Positions 1 to 9,930 of a stretch of DNA of 64,000 bases are shown in pieces. The notes under the pieces were generated by a model that was not told the origin of the DNA, did no database searches, and saw nothing but the letters and a program-made list of their open reading frames with translations. The position numbers were made by a program, and so were the translations under genes. The stretch lies in NCBI RefSeq assembly GCF_028009165.1, contig NW_026611614.1, forward strand, positions 1 through 64,000, read 5' to 3'. Within the stretch, counting starts at the first letter, position 1; every line of letters starts with the position of its first letter. Source of the stretch: Akanthomyces muscarius. Lineage: Eukaryota; Ascomycota; Sordariomycetes; Hypocreales; Cordycipitaceae.

Positions 1-66
1 CTAACCCTAACCCTAACCCTAACCCTAACCCTAACCCTAACCCTAACCCTAACCCTAACCCTAACC
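1..66. repeat. Terminal telomere repeat (CCCTAA)n
   Basis: Eleven perfect CCCTAA units, the standard telomere repeat of filamentous ascomycetes, in the C-rich orientation expected for a left chromosome end. This identifies base 1 as at or very near the physical chromosome terminus. Confidence 0.97.
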
Positions 67-112
67 CGGACCCGGACCCGGACCCTAACCCGGACCCGGA
101 GGGTCACCCTAA
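67..112. repeat. Variant telomere tract (CCCGGA)n
   Basis: The perfect repeats give way to CCCGGA units with an occasional CCCTAA. The same variant follows the internal telomere tract at 7911-7953. This shared variant links the two places as copies of the same kind of chromosome end. Confidence 0.8.
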
Positions 113-119
113 CCTTTGT

Positions 120-1230
120 ATTTACTAGGCGAAGCCTAGATTTCGCTTTTAAAAGATACTTAGGGTTTCTTCTATAGGGAACGTAAAAAGTAGCTTAGGG
201 TCTAGGTTTAGGTCTAGGTTAGGGTTTGAACGTGTCTTTTAACGCGAATTATTTCCGCTAGCGCGAAAATATAAGTCCTTTATAGTACTTTTAAACGTAG
301 GGTCTAGGTTTGGGTTTAGGTTAGGGTCTCTTCTATAAGGAACGTAAAAAGTAGCTTAGGGTTTAGGTTTAGGTTTAGGTTAGGGTTTCTTCTATAGGGA
401 ACGTAAAAGGAAGCTTAGGGTCTAGGTTTGGGTCTAGGTTAGGGTTTGAACGTGTCTTTTAACGCGAATTATTTCCGCTAGCGCGAAAATATAAGTCCTT
501 TATAGTACTTTTAAACGTAGGGTCTAGGTTTGGGTTTAGGTTAGGGCTTCTTCTATAGGGAACTTGAAAACATAGCTTAGGGTCTAGGTTTGGGTTGAGG
601 TTTGGGTCTAGGTTAGGGTCTCTTCTATAAGGAACTTAAAAAAGTAGCTTTGGGTCTAGGTTAGGGTCTCTTCTATAAGGAACTTAAAAAAGTAGCTTTG
701 GGTCTAGGTTAGGGTCGGATATAGGGTTACTTCTATAAGGAATGTAAAAAGTAGCGTAGGGTTTAGGGTTGGGTTTAGGTTAGGGTTGCTTCTAGGAGGA
801 ATGTAAAGAGTAGCGTAGGGTCTAGGTTTAGGTTTAGGTTAGGGTTACTTCTATAAGGGTTAGGAAAACGTAGTGTAGAGTTGGACGTAGGGTTGGACGT
901 AGAGTTGTTATATGTCTTTTAACGCGAATTATTTCCGCTACCACGAAAATATAAATCCTTTATAGTACTTTCTAATATAGGGTCTAGGTTTAGGTCTAGG
1001 TTAGGGTTGCTTCTAGAAGAATCTTAAAAATATAGCTTAGGGTCTAGGTTAGGGTAGGACTTAGGGTTACTTCTATAAGAAATATAAAAAGTAGCGTAGG
1101 GTCTAGGTTACAGTTAGATATAAGGTGGCTTCTTTAAGGGGCATTAAAGGTAACGTAGGATCTAGGGTAGGCTATACGTAGAGTGGCTTCTATAAGGCAT
1201 AGAAGAAAGTAGCGTAAAGTATAGGGTAGG
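120..1230. repeat. Subtelomeric tandem array with TTAGGG-like cores
   Basis: Complex degenerate array. Units contain 'cttctatagggaacgtaaaa' type blocks, G-rich cores of the form TAGGGTCTAGGTTTAGG, and a longer block beginning TGTCTTTTAACGCGAATTAT seen at about 232, 452 and 916. The G-rich cores run as TTAGGG on the plus strand, opposite to the CCCTAA at the terminus. No coding potential is visible. Confidence 0.85.
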
Positions 1231-1546
1231 GTCTTATAGAAAATAAAACGTAATAGTAAGAAGAAAAGAAATAACTATAAAGTGTAAGATAGAGTAAAAA
1301 GGTTTTATAATAATATATACTTAGTAAATAGTTTAATAAGATAAGTTATAATAGTGTAAAAAAGTCCTTTTTATATATACTAGTATAGAAAATAAGGTAG
1401 AATTAAAAGTACTTTTAGTATAGGGTAGGGGAATAAAAAATAAAAAGAAACTAGTATAATAGAAAAAGAAGAATAGAAATAGTAGATAAGAAAAAGTAAT
1501 ATAGAGAGTGAAAAATAGGCCTAAAAGAGGTAGGAGTGTCTTATAC
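1231..1546. other. AT-rich subtelomeric spacer, no gene
   Basis: A/T-rich sequence dominated by A on the plus strand, with many stops in all frames. Nothing recognisable. Confidence 0.6.
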
Positions 1547-1788
1547 GACAGGTAGGGGTCCTAGGGCGCTAGAAACAGGGGTCTAGCTACGTGGGTAGCC
1601 CTATAAGACATGGAGAGCCTTGTAGAGAGCTGAAAACAGGCCGGGAAGAGTGCTAGTTGCCTTCCGAGACAGGTAGGGGTCCTAGGGCGCTGGAAACAGG
1701 GGTCTAGTTACGTGGGTAGCCCTGTAAGACATGGAGAGCCCTGTAGAGAGCTGAAAACAGGCCGGGAAGAGTGTAAAGGCTGTGAAAT
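1547..1788. repeat. 121-bp tandem duplication
   Basis: Two near-identical 121-bp units (1547-1667 and 1668-1788) sharing GACAGGTAGGGGTCCTAGGG and a GAGCTGAAAACAGGCC block. They lie upstream of the full-length LINE and could belong to its 5' untranslated region, but the 5' end of that element cannot be fixed from one full-length copy. Confidence 0.8.
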
Positions 1789-2505
1789 TGCCTTGTAAGA
1801 CTTGGAAGGGCCTGGAATCACCCTAGAAGACCTGTCGGAGTCTTTCCGAGGCCTTTCTAGCTATATAATACCTTTCTTTCCCTCCTTCTTCCTTCCTTCT
1901 CTCTCTTACACACACACTTCTTCTTTTCTTTGTTTTTCTACCTCTTCTAAGTAGTCTTTCTACTTACCCTCTTTCTTCTCGAAGAAAACACATCTTCCCT
2001 TTTTTACTAAGCACTTCTCTACTCTTTACTCTCTACCCTTTACTTCCTACTCTTTACTCTCTATCCTTTTTACCTTTTTACTTTTACCTACCTACCTTTA
2101 CCTTACTATAAGGTCCTTTCTAGTAGAGAATACGTTTATTCTCTTTAGATACTTTTCTCTACTAGAAGATACTTTATATTTTCTACTAGATGTCCTATCT
2201 CTCTATAGAGGATACCTAGTATCTTTATAGACGTCCTATCTCTCTACTAGAAGCACACTTTAGAAGTCCTTCTAGTAGATATATATAGTAGAGGCACACT
2301 TTAAAAGTACCCTCTAGTATATACCTCTTTCTACTAGAAGAATCTTAGTTTTTCTAGTAGGTGGCCTCTCTTTTACCTACTTTTTAAAATACACTTTATA
2401 AGTGCCTTTTACTAGTAAATCGTCCTATCTTCGCCTTTCTAGCGATAAAGAAGTATATAGTACTTTTAGTAGCTAGAAGGGTTCTTTTTTCTCTATAAAA
2501 ATCCT
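1789..2505. other. Pyrimidine-rich region upstream of LINE, possible promoter
   Basis: No gene. A TATA-like CTATATAATACC at about 1862 is followed by a long C/T-rich tract, then by many variants of CTACTAGAAG and its complement between 2100 and 2370. The pyrimidine tract and TATA-like box would suit a fungal promoter for the downstream element, but this is inference. Confidence 0.4.
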
Positions 2506-2830
2506 TCCAGCACACGCCCAGAGCCGCCAGCACACGCCAGCACACGCCCGAAGCCGCTAGCAGCCTTCCGGCACACGCCCACAGCCACCAGCACCCTTCC
2601 AGCACACGTTGGCACACGCCAGCACACGCCTGAAGCCGCCAGCAGCCTTCCGGCACACGCCAGCACACGCCAGCACACGCCCGAAGCCTCCAGCAGCCTT
2701 CCGGCACACGCCAGCACACGCCCAAAGCCTCCAGCACACGCCTGAAGCCGCCAGCAGCCTTCCGGCACACGCCAGCACACGCCAGCACACGCCCGAAGCC
2801 GCTAGCAGCCTTCCAGCGCCTATAGCAGCC
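2506..2830 (+). repeat. GC-rich minisatellite in the LINE 5' region
   Basis: Repeated CCAGCACACGCC and GAAGCCGCCAGCAGCCTTCC blocks in variable order, ending 26 bases before the ORF start. The repeat gives long open frames on both strands, which are composition artefacts. Confidence 0.8.
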
Positions 2831-2856
2831 TCCAGCACTGGCCCAAGGCCGCTACG

Positions 2857-5800
2857 ATGGCAAAGGACAGGTGCCCGACCTGTAAAGGCTGGTACGCTGA
2901 CTTGCTCGACCATATACGCAAAAACCACCCCCAAGCCCACTATACGGACCGTCAGTTGCAAATTACAGGCCTTGTTAGCTGCCCTGACTGTGGCACAGCC
3001 TGCCGTGGCCGCCACGGCGTGGCAACCCACAGAGCCAAGGTCCACGGCGTAAAAGGAACCTCCCAGGTCTCTACACTTCCACGGGTACACACACAGCCTG
3101 TACAAGTCAAAGAGCCCTCCCCCACGCCTTCAGACGACTCGACCCTCCCTATAGACCTCCTAGTACACCTAGAAGGCTCTATACAGTACCCGGAACCCTC
3201 TCCAACCCCCTCAGAAGGCCTCTACGACAGCCTAGAAGACTCCCTGGCACCTTCTATCGAGCTAGGAGACGCTAGAAGCTGTACGCCGGCCTCCCAGGTC
3301 TCCTCGGTACCTGTGGAAGACTCTCTAGCGCCCTCTAGCGACCCTTTCGCCTCCGAAGACGACGTTCCAGCGCCTTCCCAGGCTATCCAGGTCCAAATAG
3401 GCACAAAAAGACGCCTATCAGGACCTTCAGAGGGTCCTAGACCTGCTAGAAGACCCGTCCCACCTGCAAAGGACGCCCCTAGCAGCCAGGAAGAGACAAT
3501 CCGAGCCCCAGAGAGGCTAGCAGGCCTCCACAGCTCTATCAACACATCCCAGGCCGCTGCCTGGTTCGAACCACCCACCCCAGCACAAAGACCTACCCTA
3601 TACACATCCTCCCCGAGCGCCCAGGAGGCCCACGCGGCTATTCTAGCACCTATACTCGCCAAAACAGCTATACAGCAGCTGCAACGCTTTATGAAGGTAC
3701 CTATACCGACCTATAAGCTCCGACCTAGGCCTGCCCGGATCTTCCATCTAGCAGCGAACCGGCTTGCTGTAAAATTCGTCGCTAGGCCTTCGGAAACAAC
3801 CCTCCTACACTTCCTACTACTCCCTAGGATCCTAGGGCTCGGGTTAGAGCAGGGAAACCTCCCTAGGCTCTTAAAGGACTATCCAGACAACCTAGATACC
3901 CTAGAGGTCCCTACCTACCCTATACGAGAAGACACGTCCTTCTCTACCGCCGAAAAGAAGGCTACACACCTTCTAGAAGCCGGTTTCCTAGGAAGAGCGT
4001 CTAGGACGATAGTGGACAATTCGCCACTAGCGCCTATAGACGCCTCTACCCTAGAGACCCTCCGTCAGAAACACCCTATAGGGCCTTCTGACCCCTTCAA
4101 CGCCCCAACAAGCCCGTCTCCAGGCCAGAAGATCCCTATAGAAGCGATCCTATCCACTATAAGCTCTATAAGCAGGGAAAAGGCCGCCGGACCGTCCGGC
4201 TGGACCCGGTACCTGCTAGACATCGCTATAGCGAAGGATTCAGCGGTCCTAGAGCTCCTACGGCTGCTGGCGGACATGATACGGCAAGGCACAGCACCTG
4301 GAAAGGACCTCCTAACGTCCTCACGGCTTATTGCCCTGAAGAAGAAGGACGGGGGTATAAGACCTATCGCGATAGGCGATATACTCTATAGGGTAGCTAC
4401 GAAAGCGATCCTAGCTACCCTATACCAGGACGGCATGCTCCTACCGAACCAACTAGGCGTTGGAAGCCCGGGAGGCGTGGAACCAGCGATCTTCCTCCTT
4501 TCAGAGGCAATTACAGGGGGGAATAAGCTAAAAGCACGCTCTATCGGCTCGTTAGACGCCGAAAACGCCTTTAACGCCCTCCCTCGGAAGGCTATAGCGG
4601 CTGCTGTTAGCCTCTATGCCCCTGTATTTTACAGGTCAGCACAGTGGGCGTATAACCACGCCGCGGTACTCTTCCTAGAGGACGGAAGCACTATAGCGAG
4701 CTCTTCAGGGGTACGCCAGGGAGACCCTCTTAGCGCCTTTATCTGGTCCCTAGCGTACCGCCCTACCCTAGAGGCTGCACAGAAGGCCCTGCCAAAGGAC
4801 GTCTTTATCTCGTACCTAGATGATACCTATATTATCTCTAGAGAGAAGGACCCTAGGGAAAAGGTCTTCCAGGCCTTCCACGGGTCCCCAATCAAGCTAA
4901 ACCCCTACAAATCCACCTTTTATACCCTAGAAGAGGTCAGAAAAGAAGGACTTAACGCCCTAGGAACCTATATAGGCCCCCTAGAGCAAAGAAGAGCCTT
5001 CCTACAGGGTAAGATAGAGACTCTTAAGAGAGTCTTATCTACTCTAGAGAATATGCCTAAACAGTATGCTCTCCTTCTCCTACGAGGAAGTATAACCTTC
5101 CTACTTAGGCACCTTCTTAGGCAGCTAGCTCCTAGTGGCCTGGAAGACCTATACTACGAAATCGACCGCCTTACCCTACACACCGTCGAAAAGCTCGCCT
5201 CGAAAGATCCCTCAGCACCTATCCAAGCCAACCAGGACCTTCTAGCCCTCCCAACACGTATGGGAGGCCTAGGACTTACCCTGTACGCGGAGATGCCTCA
5301 CACACACTATAGCCACGCCCGGAAAGCGTCCTCTATAGTGCTCGACGGCTTCCAGAGAGGCCCCCTCCTCTCTAGCGCCCCTATAGCGCTCCCAACGGAC
5401 CTCCCAGCGGACCTGGCGTCCTTCCCAGCGCCTAGCTGGGGCGTGCAGGTACCCCTGGAAGCCCCGGAAGGGCCCGGACAGGTCCGAATCCCCCCAGATA
5501 AGCCCTCTATAAAGGACATCAACCAGGGAAGGCTCCAGAGGGTCAAGGACCAGCTTACCCTACACGGACAACGGGCCCTACTGGAAAATTCGACCTACCT
5601 TAGCCGGAAGTGGCTGGAAGTGCTGCCAACATCAAAACAAACCAAACTAGCAGACTTCCAAGTGACAGAAGGCCTTAGGGTACGTCTTATTCTTCCTGTA
5701 CGCCCACTTAACGTACCCTGTACCTACTGTGGCTCTATAGTCACGATAGGACACGAGGATACCTGTAAAGGCGCTGAAAGGCACTGGCAAATCCGCCATA

Positions 5801-6891
5801 ACGCCATCGTCAGGGCCCTGTTTAACGCAACCGTTGCTACCCTGGACCCAAAGCTCGAGCCGAAGCTCCAGGGTAACCAGGACCTCCGCCCAGACCTATC
5901 CACAACCTTAAATGGCTCGGTTAGGTACTATGACGTCCAAATTGTCGCTATAAACAAGGCGTCAGCACGAGAGGACCCCCAGAAGGCCCTACAGGAGGCT
6001 GCAGACGCTAAAAGGGCTAAATACAGGTCCCTAGGACCCCAATTTTACCCGATTATTATCTCTGCCGGTGGCCTGATGGAAAAGGCTACCACGAAGACCT
6101 ATAAGGACCTACAGACCACTATAGGACCTGTGGCAGCCACCTGGCTAGACACAATGGTCTCTTTAGCGCTCTATAAAGCCCGGGTACACTCTAGCGCCTC
6201 TATCGCTAGGAAGCAGCCGCCTCCTAGCACCTCGTGGGCCGCTATACGCGAAGGGCTCCGGGGAGGACCTGCCACACAGACCCTCATGCCCCCCCAGCAC
6301 GTCCAGCGGTCCTTTCAGCGCTCTTCAGCGCCTACAACAGCCGCCCAGCGCTCTTCAGCGCCTACAACAGCCGCCCAGCGCTCTTCAGTGCCTGCAGCAG
6401 CCGCCCAGCGCCCTTCAGTGCCCGCAGCAGCCGCCCGGCGCCCTTCAGAGCCCGCAACAGCCGCCCGGCGCCCTTCAGAGCCTGCAACAGCCGCCCGGCG
6501 CCCTTCAGAGCCTGCAACAGCCGCCCGGCGCCCTTCAGAGCCTGCAACAGCCGCCCAGCGCCCTTCAGAGCCTACAGCAGCCGCCCAGCGCCCCACGGGC
6601 GCCTCCCGGTACATGCAGCACCTGTTGGAAGGAACCCAGCGCTCTCCAGCGCCTTTAGAAGGCTCCCAGCCACCGGAATCCTCGTCCCAGCGCTTCCAGA
6701 GGGAATATAGGGCCATGACAGCCGCCCAGAAGGCCCGGAATAGAGCCGCTAAAGGCCTGCCGGACCTCCCCTCCCCGCCGCCGCCTCTCCGGCGCTCCCA
6801 GCGCTGCACAACAGCCTCCCAGCAGCCACCCCAGCGCTCCCAGCGGTCAACCAGCTCCCCAACCGCCTCCCAGCAGCTCCTAGGCAACTAA
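2857..6891 (+). CDS. LINE ORF: zinc fingers, reverse transcriptase, restriction-like endonuclease
   Basis: A 1344-aa ORF with no frame damage. The first 70 residues hold two zinc-finger-like motifs (CPTC...H...H and CPDC...H...H), as in CRE/R2-type LINEs. The reverse transcriptase spans roughly residues 400-760, with RPIAIGD near 501, LDAENAF near 566, GVRQGDPLS near 617 and the catalytic YLDD near 652. After it come CTYC...GHEDTC near 954 (C-x2-C-x7-H-x3-C) and the endonuclease signature RPD near 1011, DVQI near 1027 and KRAKY near 1051. This order is that of LINEs with a restriction-like endonuclease rather than an APE enzyme. The tail is Pro/Ser/Ala-rich with a decapeptide repeat. The ATG at 2857 is chosen because it immediately precedes the first finger. 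The intact ORF suggests recent activity. Confidence 0.92.
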   Translation: MAKDRCPTCKGWYADLLDHIRKNHPQAHYTDRQLQITGLVSCPDCGTACRGRHGVATHRAKVHGVKGTSQVSTLPRVHTQPVQVKEPSPTPSDDSTLPIDLLVHLEGSIQYPEPSPTPSEGLYDSLEDSLAPSIELGDARSCTPASQVSSVPVEDSLAPSSDPFASEDDVPAPSQAIQVQIGTKRRLSGPSEGPRPARRPVPPAKDAPSSQEETIRAPERLAGLHSSINTSQAAAWFEPPTPAQRPTLYTSSPSAQEAHAAILAPILAKTAIQQLQRFMKVPIPTYKLRPRPARIFHLAANRLAVKFVARPSETTLLHFLLLPRILGLGLEQGNLPRLLKDYPDNLDTLEVPTYPIREDTSFSTAEKKATHLLEAGFLGRASRTIVDNSPLAPIDASTLETLRQKHPIGPSDPFNAPTSPSPGQKIPIEAILSTISSISREKAAGPSGWTRYLLDIAIAKDSAVLELLRLLADMIRQGTAPGKDLLTSSRLIALKKKDGGIRPIAIGDILYRVATKAILATLYQDGMLLPNQLGVGSPGGVEPAIFLLSEAITGGNKLKARSIGSLDAENAFNALPRKAIAAAVSLYAPVFYRSAQWAYNHAAVLFLEDGSTIASSSGVRQGDPLSAFIWSLAYRPTLEAAQKALPKDVFISYLDDTYIISREKDPREKVFQAFHGSPIKLNPYKSTFYTLEEVRKEGLNALGTYIGPLEQRRAFLQGKIETLKRVLSTLENMPKQYALLLLRGSITFLLRHLLRQLAPSGLEDLYYEIDRLTLHTVEKLASKDPSAPIQANQDLLALPTRMGGLGLTLYAEMPHTHYSHARKASSIVLDGFQRGPLLSSAPIALPTDLPADLASFPAPSWGVQVPLEAPEGPGQVRIPPDKPSIKDINQGRLQRVKDQLTLHGQRALLENSTYLSRKWLEVLPTSKQTKLADFQVTEGLRVRLILPVRPLNVPCTYCGSIVTIGHEDTCKGAERHWQIRHNAIVRALFNATVATLDPKLEPKLQGNQDLRPDLSTTLNGSVRYYDVQIVAINKASAREDPQKALQEAADAKRAKYRSLGPQFYPIIISAGGLMEKATTKTYKDLQTTIGPVAATWLDTMVSLALYKARVHSSASIARKQPPPSTSWAAIREGLRGGPATQTLMPPQHVQRSFQRSSAPTTAAQRSSAPTTAAQRSSVPAAAAQRPSVPAAAARRPSEPATAARRPSEPATAARRPSEPATAARRPSEPATAAQRPSEPTAAAQRPTGASRYMQHLLEGTQRSPAPLEGSQPPESSSQRFQREYRAMTAAQKARNRAAKGLPDLPSPPPPLRRSQRCTTASQQPPQRSQRSTSSPTASQQLLGN
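6317..6590 (+). repeat. 30-bp coding minisatellite in LINE ORF
   Basis: About nine 30-bp units (core CAGCGCCCTTCAGAGCCTGC) encode a decapeptide of the type RPSEPATAAR near the C-terminus of the LINE protein. Unit number is likely variable between copies. Long open frames on both strands here are shadows of this repeat. Confidence 0.9.
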
Positions 6892-7288
6892 GAGCCACTA
6901 TAACGCCCCTCCACCCACTATAACACCCATACCAACACCCTCTACCAGCTAGAACACACATTCCAGCACCTTCTAGCAGCTAGAACACACACTCTAGCGC
7001 CCTCTATTAGCTAGAACACACACTCTAGCGCCTCAAGCAGCTAGAACACACACTCTAGCGCCTCTATCAGCTAGAACACACATCTTAGCACCTTCCACAG
7101 CTAGAACACATATTCTAGCACCCTCCCTCCACCTACCCTACACTACCTCCTACCCTATACTACCTACCCTATACTCTCTTTCTTAGGACACTCTCCTTTT
7201 TACTTTCTTTCTTTACTATTACTTTCTCTAAATGTATTATTAGAAAATTCCCGAGCGAGCTAGCTTAGATAACTCAATTTACAGTGTC
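6892..7288 (+). other. LINE 3' untranslated region with GCTAGAACACACAC repeats
   Basis: About six copies of a block CAGCTAGAACACACACTCTAGCGCC lie between the stop codon and the 3' end TTACAGTGTC. The segment is preserved base for base, as far as I can compare by eye, in the truncated copies. That implies recent spread or conversion, and it may hold the 3' recognition signal for target-primed reverse transcription. Confidence 0.75.
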
Positions 7289-7307
7289 TAACCCTAACCC
7301 TAAGTAA
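7289..7307. repeat. Short internal telomere repeat between LINE copies
   Basis: CTAACCCTAACCCTAAG separates the full-length LINE from the next truncated copy. This is the arrangement expected when elements insert one after another into a growing telomere. Confidence 0.9.
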
Positions 7308-7910
7308 CCCAGCGCTTCCAGAGGGAATATAGGGCCATGACAGCCGCCCAGAAGGCCCGGAATAGAGCCGCTAAAGGCCTGCCGGACCTCCCCTCCCCGC
7401 CGCCGCCTCTCCGGCGCTCCCAGCGCTGCACAACAGCCTCCCAGCAGCCACCCCAGCGCTCCCAGCGGTCAACCAGCTCCCCAACCGCCTCCCAGCAGCT
7501 CCTAGGCAACTAAGAGCCACTATAACGCCCCTCCACCCACTATAACACCCATACCAACACCCTCTACCAGCTAGAACACACATTCCAGCACCTTCTAGCA
7601 GCTAGAACACACACTCTAGCGCCCTCTATTAGCTAGAACACACACTCTAGCGCCTCAAGCAGCTAGAACACACACTCTAGCGCCTCTATCAGCTAGAACA
7701 CACATCTTAGCACCTTCCACAGCTAGAACACATATTCTAGCACCCTCCCTCCACCTACCCTACACTACCTCCTACCCTATACTACCTACCCTATACTCTC
7801 TTTCTTAGGACACTCTCCTTTTTACTTTCTTTCTTTACTATTACTTTCTCTAAATGTATTATTAGAAAATTCCCGAGCGAGCTAGCTTAGATAACTCAAT
7901 TTACAGTGTC
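7308..7910 (+). mobile_element. 5'-truncated LINE copy (603 bp)
   Basis: Matches 6686-7288 at a constant offset of 622 with no indel seen. It carries the last 68 codons of the ORF plus the whole 3' untranslated region. It ends in TTACAGTGTC directly on telomere repeats. The truncated 5' end and intact 3' end are typical of target-primed reverse transcription. Confidence 0.93.
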
Positions 7911-7953
7911 TAACCCTAACCCTAACCCGGGCCCGGACCCGGACCCGGACCCC
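7911..7953. repeat. Internal telomere repeat with CCCGGA variant
   Basis: Three CTAACCC-type units followed by CCCGGACCCGGACCCGGA. The order of canonical then variant repeats reproduces positions 55-112, so this is likely a buried former telomere end. Confidence 0.88.
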
Positions 7954-7989
7954 GTGGCGGACGGGTACTTCTGCACGTGCTTGGGTTGT

Positions 7990-8124
7990 TTGGGCTCCCT
8001 GTGTTGTGTGGGCTGCTTGGGCTCCCTGTGTTGTGTGGGCTGCTTGGGCTCCCTGTGTTGTGTGGGCTGCTTGGGCTCCCTGTGTTGTGTGGGCTGCTTG
8101 GGCTGCTTGTGTTGTGTGGGCTGT
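7990..8124. repeat. 27-bp minisatellite, five units
   Basis: Tandem units with core TTGGGCTCCCTGTGTTGTG at 7990, 8017, 8044, 8071 and 8098 (the last diverged), continuing in degenerate form to about 8205. The plus strand is nearly free of A, so no frame has stops; the apparent Cys/Gly/Leu-rich ORFs are artefacts. Confidence 0.9.
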
Positions 8125-9912
8125 TTGTCTTGTTTGGGCTGCTTGGATTGCTTGGACTGCCTGTGTTGTTTGGGCTGCTTGCGCTCCCTGTGTTGTTCTC
8201 GGCTCGTTGGGCTACGTACGTCTACTACGTTCACTTGGGGCTGTCTGGGTTCGTTTCTGGACGCGCTATGTTAACCTTGGCGTCTTTACTGCGTATTCGC
8301 GTTCCCCCCCGGCGGCGTGCGACTGTCCGGGGTCTCTTTGCGTGAACTGCCTAACCCTGGGTTTCCTCGGCCTCTCTCCACGCTCGGTACGGAACCCTTG
8401 CCCTGTCTGGCCGGTCCCTGTCTTCTTCGCGTTCGCTTGTGGCTGCTTGGGGCGTGTCCTCGCCTTCGTTTCCTGCTTTGCTCCGCTACTCCGTCCTGCG
8501 TCCCGTTCTTCGCGGTTCCCTTGCGTCGACGGCCTGTACTCGGGCTTTCTTTGGGTCTACTACGTTTGCTCTGCCCTATCGGTGCCTCTTTGGCCTACTG
8601 CTGGTGTTTTGCGGTGCTGCCGGTTGTTTTGGCTTTCCGCCGCACCGGGTTGACGTGCGCCTGTTCTCTGTATGCGTTGCCTGCTTTGCCCTCCTACCAA
8701 CCCTTGGCCTGTCTTCTCACGAACTACGTCTTCCTCTCGCCCACCGTGCTTTCTTTTGCCGTACTACGGACCCTTTTCTCGCCACGTGCGCCCTGAAACG
8801 GGTCGACTTCCCCTACCTATGCCTTGTTATCGCGTAAACCGGCTACCTATGTTTACGTATGCTTCTTTGTTATCTTTCTCTTGTACTGCCGGCTGTTTTC
8901 GGTCTCTGTACACACCGTCGCTTTCTTGGGGCGTACCACGTCTATTTCCCTTTTTTCGCTTCTTGTTTGGGTCTCCGACGTAACCCTGGGCTCTCCTGTG
9001 CCTAACCACATCCGCGTTGGCTCGGTTGGCCTTGTCTTGGTTCTGCGGCCTGTACTACTGTCGACTTGGCGTTAAACCGGTGAACCACGTCTATCTGTGC
9101 TTCTCCACGGCTTGGACGGGGTTACCTACCTCTACCAACGCTTCCTCACCGCTTTTCTCTCTTGCTGGTCGCTGTTTGGCCAATCTGCGCTTTGTCGGGG
9201 CGTACCACGTTTGCTTCGGCTTTTTTGGCGCTCTTCCGGCTTACTCCCTTTACTTGGCCTTATCTGCGCCTACTCCGTCCACCTGCGTTTCCGTACTGCA
9301 TGTGTCGACTGCCTGTCCTTCGTTGCTTGGCGTTGCGTTGTCTTGCTACCGTACCCTGGCTTTTGTTGTGGCGAACCACGTATACTTTCGCCTGCTTGCG
9401 GTTCTTTTGCGTGTATAACCCCTACTTCTGTTTACTTGGACGTTAAACGGGTCAACTACGTCTACCTTCGGTCGTTGTGGTTGTAATTCGTGGTAACTAC
9501 GCTTACTTCGGCACTGTCTGTTGCTTGTTTGGCTTCTTTGTGTAAATCCCGTTTAACCACATTATACTACGCTTGTTCTACGCTTGTTCTACGCTTCGGC
9601 GGCTTAACTACGTACTTGGGGCTTGTTTCGTCCCCGGTTGGGCTATCCACATAATACTGGGTTTGTTCCTGGCCCGTTTACGTTTTCCGCGTAACCCTAA
9701 CCCTTGCTTCCGGCTTGCTTATCGGTGCTATATAACTCTGTCCTGCCTCTGGTTTGTTTGCCTTAACCACTTACCTTGGGACTTGCTTTACGCTTATTTG
9801 GCTTAACCACGTTATACTTGGGTTTTTGTACGCTTATTCCGATACACCACACACTTCCTGGCTTCTGCGTGTCTTCCTTGACCTTATACTGGCTCGTTAA
9901 TGTGGTGATGCC
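8125..9912. other. A-poor subtelomeric block without a credible gene
   Basis: The plus strand is C, G and T rich and poor in A over about 1.8 kb, which leaves frames open by composition. A degenerate motif close to AACYACGTNTACTT recurs roughly every 40-150 bases (for example near 8931, 9080, 9200, 9371, 9450, 9491, 9603, 9801). One short CTAACCC tract sits at about 9692. No domain or codon pattern supports translation. Confidence 0.65.
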
Positions 9913-9930
9913 TCCCCGAACACTTAATAA

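Larger units (their letters stand above)
2506..7288 (+). mobile_element. Telomere-targeted LINE (CRE/MoTeR-like), apparently full length
   Basis: Non-LTR retrotransposon with a single ORF (2857-6891), a 5' region of GC-rich minisatellite, and a roughly 400-bp 3' untranslated region ending TTACAGTGTC directly on CTAACCC repeats at 7289. Two 5'-truncated copies in the window (7308-7910 and 30978-31273) end at the same base and are also followed by CTAACCC, so integration into telomere repeats is shown by three independent junctions. MoTeR elements of Magnaporthe are a known precedent for telomere-inserted LINEs with restriction-like endonucleases. The exact 5' boundary is uncertain and could lie further left. 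Confidence 0.85.

Noticed and set aside
2396..3105. Minus-strand ORFs over the LINE 5' region
   Set aside because: Products of the GC-rich minisatellite, repetitive and antisense to the intact LINE ORF.
6234..6961. Plus- and minus-strand ORFs over the decapeptide repeat
   Set aside because: Alternative frames of a 30-bp coding repeat within the LINE ORF.
7906..9806. Many overlapping plus-strand ORFs rich in Cys, Leu and Gly
   Set aside because: They arise from an A-poor strand and 27-bp repeats; all frames are open at once and none shows a domain.
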